Source: Candidatus Peregrinibacteria bacterium CG_4_10_14_0_2_um_filter_43_11
GTDB lineage: Bacteria > Patescibacteriota > Gracilibacteria > UM-FILTER-43-11
DNA length: 16,875 bases
Assembly (NCBI GenBank): GCA_002792495.1
Contig: PFOK01000050.1
Location: 1-16,875, forward strand
Direction of reading: 5' to 3'
Below the pieces are notes generated by a model that saw only the letters and a list, made by a program, of their open reading frames with translations, searched no databases and was not told the origin of the DNA. Positions 13,983-16,875 of this stretch are shown piece by piece. The translations under genes and the position numbers were made by a program. The first letter of the stretch is position 1. Every line of letters begins with the position of its first letter.

Positions 13983-15245
13983 ATGCAAAATTTACTTTTA
14001 TTTCTTTTTGGGTTGATCCTCCTTTCACCTGTGAGTGGGGAATTATGGCGTCTTTCTGTTTTTTGGTTTGCTCTGCTCCCATCTGATTTACTAATTCCTA
14101 TTTTTTTTGTGGTTTGGGTGATTTATAAATTAAAGCACGATCGTGTTATCCGTTTTGGAAAAATCGGTAAGACCATTCTTCTGTTTCTTTTTGTAATGTT
14201 CATCGGGTATTTCATCAATGTTTTTCGTTTTGACGGTCGTGAAATGATCATGGCCGCCAGTTATTTCGCGCGTTTTGTTCTATATATTGTTATGGCCTTT
14301 ATCACGTTTGATCTTTTAAAGAATGATCGAAAAAAATATTTTTTGATGGTTGCTGTGGGGGCAATGATGTTTTCATTTTTTTTCATCAGCGTGCTTGGTT
14401 TTTTGCAGCTCCACTACTTTCCCAGCTTTCTGGATCTCGGAATGGACGCGCAGGGGTGGGATCCACATATCGGGAGGTTGCTTTCCACTTGGTTCGACCC
14501 CAATTTTGTGGGCGGATATCTGGCTTTTATGTTGAGTGTGGTTCTTGCTTTGGGACTTTATTTTTATGATTGCAAAAAACAATTGTATTCCTTTTTATTC
14601 GTTGTTTTGACACTCATAGGAATGGTGGCGCTCTATTACACGTTTTCACGTAGCGGATATCTTGCTTTCGCTTTTTCCGTTCTTGGATTGACCTTTTTTA
14701 AATCCCGCAAGCTGTTGATTGTTTTTATTCTGGTCGGCCTTCTTGGTATCGGTTTTTCTCCGCGAGTTCAGGAGCGGGTGGGAAATGCTGTTGATTCCGC
14801 AAAGGCGCTGATTGGTGTCGACTCCCAGCGTGCGCTTGACCCTACCGCCCGTTTACGTGTGGACAGTTGGAATAACGCCTTTGAAATCATTCACGATCAT
14901 CCATGGATTGGTGTCGGTTACAGTCGCTATTCCCACGAAATCATCGCGCGCGGTCACGGGCTCGCTTCCGATCACAACGTTGGGGGTTCAGATAGTTCTT
15001 TGCTCACCTTATGGGCGACCACTGGTATTTTCGGCTTACTCACATATCTATTGATCGGTTTTGTGGCGATGATGGTTGCCGTTCGGCGAATAAGCCAAAA
15101 AAAAGATTTTAAAAGTTATCTTAATGTGGGTTTGCTAGCTGCTTTTTTTGGCATTATGATTCATTCCGTTTTTGTGAATTCGCTTCTTTATCCTCTTTTG
15201 ATGGTTTATCTGTGGACAGGATTGGGGATGATGGATGAGGGATAA
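13983..15245 (+). CDS. O-antigen ligase/polymerase family membrane protein (Wzy_C)
   Basis: 420 residues from the ATG at 13983. A TTG codon just before (13980) could extend it by one residue but is unlikely to be used. About ten to twelve hydrophobic segments run along the chain. The family signature is clear: FDPNFVGGYLAFMLSV (171-186), FSRSGYLAF (221-229), a large outer loop (~250-340) with HPWIGVGYSRYSHE (306-319) and SDHN (329-332; His331), then SLLTLWATTGIFGLL. Such proteins move or join lipid-linked glycans at the outer face of the inner membrane (O-antigen ligase, Wzy polymerase, or glycosylating PglL). The substrate cannot be told from sequence, and there are no other glycan genes in the window. 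No Shine-Dalgarno. Confidence 0.88.
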   Translation: MQNLLLFLFGLILLSPVSGELWRLSVFWFALLPSDLLIPIFFVVWVIYKLKHDRVIRFGKIGKTILLFLFVMFIGYFINVFRFDGREMIMAASYFARFVLYIVMAFITFDLLKNDRKKYFLMVAVGAMMFSFFFISVLGFLQLHYFPSFLDLGMDAQGWDPHIGRLLSTWFDPNFVGGYLAFMLSVVLALGLYFYDCKKQLYSFLFVVLTLIGMVALYYTFSRSGYLAFAFSVLGLTFFKSRKLLIVFILVGLLGIGFSPRVQERVGNAVDSAKALIGVDSQRALDPTARLRVDSWNNAFEIIHDHPWIGVGYSRYSHEIIARGHGLASDHNVGGSDSSLLTLWATTGIFGLLTYLLIGFVAMMVAVRRISQKKDFKSYLNVGLLAAFFGIMIHSVFVNSLLYPLLMVYLWTGLGMMDEG

Positions 15246-15448
15246 AGAGTATAAGGATTATTATATGGGATTAAAATTCCATATCTTCAACGCTACCATG
15301 CATAGTGGTGATTCTTATCCTTTTTACCGCCCATTTTTGCCTTGATGCAAAAAATAGTAGGGTAACCCTCACTGTCATTTAAAACCGCTTGCAGTTTTTC
15401 ATGCCGGTGTCTTTCATTGCAGTTGGCTTTGCCTCCTTTCATTTCAGA

Positions 15449-15478
15449 CCGGTTTGCCGGCATCTGCTCCGGTGGAGC
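15449..15478. repeat. Pair of GC-rich palindromes
   Basis: CCGG-TTTG-CCGG (15449-15460) followed by GCTCC-GGT-GGAGC (15466-15478), the latter a perfect 5-bp hairpin with a three-base loop. They are REP-like in size and composition, more GC-rich than the local DNA. Confidence 0.5.
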
Positions 15479-15620
15479 CCGCCTTCCAAAATCTTGTACG
15501 GTGGACAGGCCGAAAAAAATCAAGGCCTTGTGTCGAATCGCCCGTCAACTTTAATCTCTGTTCGCCGGGATTGTCGAACATGATTTTATGTTCAGTATTG
15601 TGCTTCACTTTTTTACAAAT

Positions 15621-15661
15621 CGCCGGGGGCTGCTCCCGCCTACTGGCAGGCAGGCGCTCCC
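15621..15661. repeat. GC-rich REP-like element
   Basis: A run containing GGGGGCTGCTCCCGCC, then TACTGGCAGGCAGGCGCTCC, with CGCC...GGCG and GCC...GGC complementarity. It is unlike nearby AT-rich DNA and resembles intergenic repeat elements of other uncultivated bacteria. It occurs once in this window. Confidence 0.45.
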
Positions 15662-15745
15662 AAAGGGGCCCATTTGAGGCCGGCACTTGGCCTTCTTGTC
15701 CTCCTTTTTTTGGATGGAAACATAACAGAACCACTACCGGTAGGT

Positions 15746-16360
15746 TTAACCCCCTGACATCTCCCTTGTCCCCGCGGCTACGCTCGGGACAGGCAGGGGG
15801 ATTTTGGTTATGTCATTACCAAACCCCCTTGATAAATGGGGTGCAGGGGGATTAAATATCTCTTTGATCCGCTTTACTCCGTTGATTTTTTGGATGACTT
15901 CTTTTGTTCCCAATGGCACTTCTTTTTTCCAATCATCATCTGTTTTTATTTTTGTTCGTATCTGTGTGGCGGAGAGAGAGAGTTCTATTTTTGGAGTGAT
16001 GATTTTTACGTGATCGTGTTTTTCAAAAAGTTCTCTCACGATGTCTGAGCCGGTGAATAGGATCTCAAAATCTCCGGTGAGCGCGCGTACATGTGCCGGC
16101 CATACGGGAAAGTCATTGATATCCGGGATGAAAGTCATGTCAAACTGATCTTCTGTTATGCCACTTTGCAGGAGCGAACTATGAATCATTTCTTTGCGTT
16201 CCTGAGCACTGAAAGGGTTTTCTTTTGTATGGCTGTATTGTGCGCTTCCGATGCCGATATGCAACAAATCAACATGCTGAATCGCTTGTCTAATGGCGGA
16301 GAGGTGACCGTTATGAAAAGGTTGAAATCGGCCGATGAATAATCCTAATTTCTTTTTCAT
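15746..16360 (-). CDS. nadM: NadM-type nicotinamide-nucleotide adenylyltransferase with repeat-derived tail
   Basis: 204 residues. The nucleotidyltransferase signature GRFQPFHNGHL is at 10-20 (HxGH: His16, Gly18, His19). IGIGSAQYSHTKENPFSAQER (first 20 shown in outline, ~35-55) is characteristic of NadM. The C-terminal SATQIR (130-135) is the family's ISxTxIR motif. The enzyme joins NMN and ATP to NAD+, the last step of NAD synthesis or salvage. The NadM core ends near residue 170 (VKRIKEI). Residues 171-204 (PPAPHLSRGFGNDITKIPLP onward) come from the double-hairpin repeat at 15750-15850 and are probably not part of the fold. ATG at 16360 has no Shine-Dalgarno. A 15-bp-period repeat array lies directly upstream. 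Confidence 0.88.
   Translation of the reverse strand: MKKKLGLFIGRFQPFHNGHLSAIRQAIQHVDLLHIGIGSAQYSHTKENPFSAQERKEMIHSSLLQSGITEDQFDMTFIPDINDFPVWPAHVRALTGDFEILFTGSDIVRELFEKHDHVKIITPKIELSLSATQIRTKIKTDDDWKKEVPLGTKEVIQKINGVKRIKEIFNPPAPHLSRGFGNDITKIPLPVPSVAAGTREMSGG
15750..15850. repeat. Double-hairpin repeat element overlapping the 3' end of nadM
   Basis: Two hairpins side by side. CCCCCTG (15750-15756) pairs with CAGGGGG (15794-15800), with an inner GTCCC (15768-15772)/GGGAC (15786-15790). CCCCCT (15824-15829) pairs with AGGGGG (15845-15850). The two units share the same CCCCCT/AGGGGG ends. The element forms the last ~34 codons of nadM. Confidence 0.75.
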
Positions 16361-16456
16361 GACACCATTAAATCACACTATCACGAGATCGGCTATCGCT
16401 AGATCAGTTATCATTAAATCAATTGTCACGAGATCAATTGTCAATGATCATTGATC
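16360..16456. repeat. Tandem array of ~15-bp imperfect repeats rich in GATC
   Basis: Units at 16360-16374, 16375-16390, 16391-16405, 16406-16420, 16421-16435, 16436-16449 and a partial 16450-16456, each ending in (A/T)ATC or GATC. Examples: GGCTATCGCTAGATC, AGTTATCATTAAATC, AATTGTCACGAGATC. Five GATC sites fall here (16387, 16402, 16432, 16446, 16453), with a sixth at 16475. It abuts the start codon of nadM. Confidence 0.7.
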
Positions 16457-16524
16457 TTTGGTTTCATAAACACTGATCTTGTGATTTCATGAACACTGAT
16501 TTCATCACCTTGTGATTTCATGAT
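16457..16524. repeat. Second imperfect repeat array, ~22-bp period
   Basis: TTTCATAAACACTGATC (16462-16478) recurs as TTTCATGAACACTGAT (16485-16500), and TTGTGATTTCATGA occurs at 16479-16492 and again at 16510-16523. It continues the array at 16360-16456 up to the stop codon of the gene at 16532. Confidence 0.65.
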
Positions 16525-16531
16525 TTCTGTT

Positions 16532-16875
16532 TTACTTTCGAATGATCAACGGGAGTTGCATATTTTGGATTTCCACCACTTTCACTCCGGCGATCAGAGG
16601 ATCCCGATTGGCTTTGATGGCTTCGATCATCAAAGAGAGACGTGGCTGAAAAAAGACGTAATATTCTTTCAGTCGGTTGTACGCTCCTATTTTGGCTTTC
16701 ACTTCCACATTGTTTTCCTGCAGGCCGATGAATTCTCCCAAACTCTTTTCCGCATCCGGGCCGTTGAACATTTGCAGGTGGTCAAAAAAAGCGCCTTCGT
16801 TGAGTTTAATCTGTGTTTCTTGCGCGTTGAAATTGGCGGTGAGGAAATTGATTTTTCCATTCAAGTCGCCGATGC
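16532..16875 (-). CDS. Unrecognised protein, 3' part of a gene cut by the window end
   Basis: The frame is open through the last base of the window, so the true start lies beyond 16875; the TTG at 16862-16864 is not taken as the start. At least 114 residues are visible. They look mainly helical and charged, with LTANFNAQETQIKLNEGAFF and FIGLQENNVEVKAKIGAYNR followed by a Leu-rich helix (PRLSLMIEAIKANRDPLI). The end, VKVVEIQNMQLPLIIRK, is beta-like. There is no membrane segment in the visible part. It is upstream of nadM on the same strand, separated by the repeat array, so co-transcription is possible. No family recognised. TAA stop. Confidence 0.7.
   Translation of the reverse strand, partial: IGDLNGKINFLTANFNAQETQIKLNEGAFFDHLQMFNGPDAEKSLGEFIGLQENNVEVKAKIGAYNRLKEYYVFFQPRLSLMIEAIKANRDPLIAGVKVVEIQNMQLPLIIRK

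Larger units (their letters stand above)
15293..15734 (-). pseudogene. Possible frameshifted gene remnant
   Basis: Two minus-strand frames overlap at 15444-15523. Neither has a recognisable domain, both are short (96 and 76 residues), and GC-rich palindromes lie within them, as expected of a decaying gene invaded by repeats. The second frame ends in a plausible basic tail (GGKKDKNHHYAW). It could also be plain noncoding DNA. Confidence 0.3.
15246..15745. other. Repeat-rich region with a possible gene remnant
   Basis: 500 bases between two real genes. A weak ATATGG/CCATAT hairpin (15263-15284) follows the ligase stop. On the minus strand two overlapping open frames (15444-15734 and 15293-15523, different frames) have a gene-like look: HNTEHKIMFDNPGEQRLKL in the first, VLNDSEGYPTIFCIKAKMGG in the second. 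I match neither to a family. They may be one gene broken by a frameshift, with GC-rich palindromes (15449-15478, 15621-15661) inserted. Plus-strand frames here look like shadows. Confidence 0.35.

Noticed and set aside
16360..16524. CRISPR array
   Set aside because: Units are ~15 and ~22 bp, imperfect and contiguous, without unique spacers.

Overview
The window looks like bacterial chromosome of moderate to low GC, with tightly packed small genes, standard genetic code (TGG is used for Trp, and long ORFs carry no internal TGA), intervening sequences inside rRNA, several small proteins I cannot place, and almost no Shine-Dalgarno sequences before start codons. Together with short GC-rich palindromic repeats between genes, this suggests an uncultivated lineage of the candidate phyla radiation (Patescibacteria, for example a Peregrinibacteria-like group). 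That placement is inference and rests on no single marker.

Layout. 1-3113 is a minus-strand block: tRNA-Ile(GAU), a coiled-coil protein, a DoxX-like membrane protein, a secreted L,D-transpeptidase, and tRNA-Ala(UGC). Each tRNA has its own promoter and terminator. The tRNA-Ala locus carries partial duplications on both sides. 3127-5467 is a plus-strand cluster of four unrecognised small proteins behind two near-identical extended -10 promoters; the last has a peptidoglycan-binding-like repeat. It ends in a strong bidirectional terminator. 5487-6285 holds two small membrane proteins driven by overlapping divergent promoters.

6309-10534 is a self-contained 23S-5S rRNA unit with its own promoter, a structured leader, a long processing stem and two terminators. 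There is no 16S gene upstream. The 23S gene is interrupted in helix 25 by a ~540-base intervening sequence closed by a 23-bp stem and encoding a four-helix-bundle IVS protein. Hand alignment shows two base pairs in the nascent-peptide tunnel (E. coli 752-2609 and 2057-2611) that both differ from E. coli and remain complementary.

10566-13153 holds a PrsW-like intramembrane protease (minus), a tandem-OB single-stranded DNA-binding protein (plus) and a convergent KsgA/Erm-superfamily rRNA adenine dimethyltransferase (minus). 13178-15245 holds a membrane-anchored unknown and an O-antigen ligase/polymerase-type membrane protein. 15246-16875 is repeat-rich: a probable gene remnant and GC-rich palindromes, a NadM-type NMN adenylyltransferase whose last ~34 residues are read out of a repeat element, a 15-bp-period GATC-rich repeat array, and a gene cut by the window end.

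Themes: ribosome production (23S, 5S, two tRNAs, an rRNA methyltransferase, an rRNA-embedded gene) and cell envelope (L,D-transpeptidase, O-antigen ligase family, PrsW-like protease, DoxX). The most notable points are the dispersed rRNA operon, the ORF-bearing rRNA insertion, the attenuator-like 23S leader, and the repeat elements that have entered a tRNA locus and a coding sequence.
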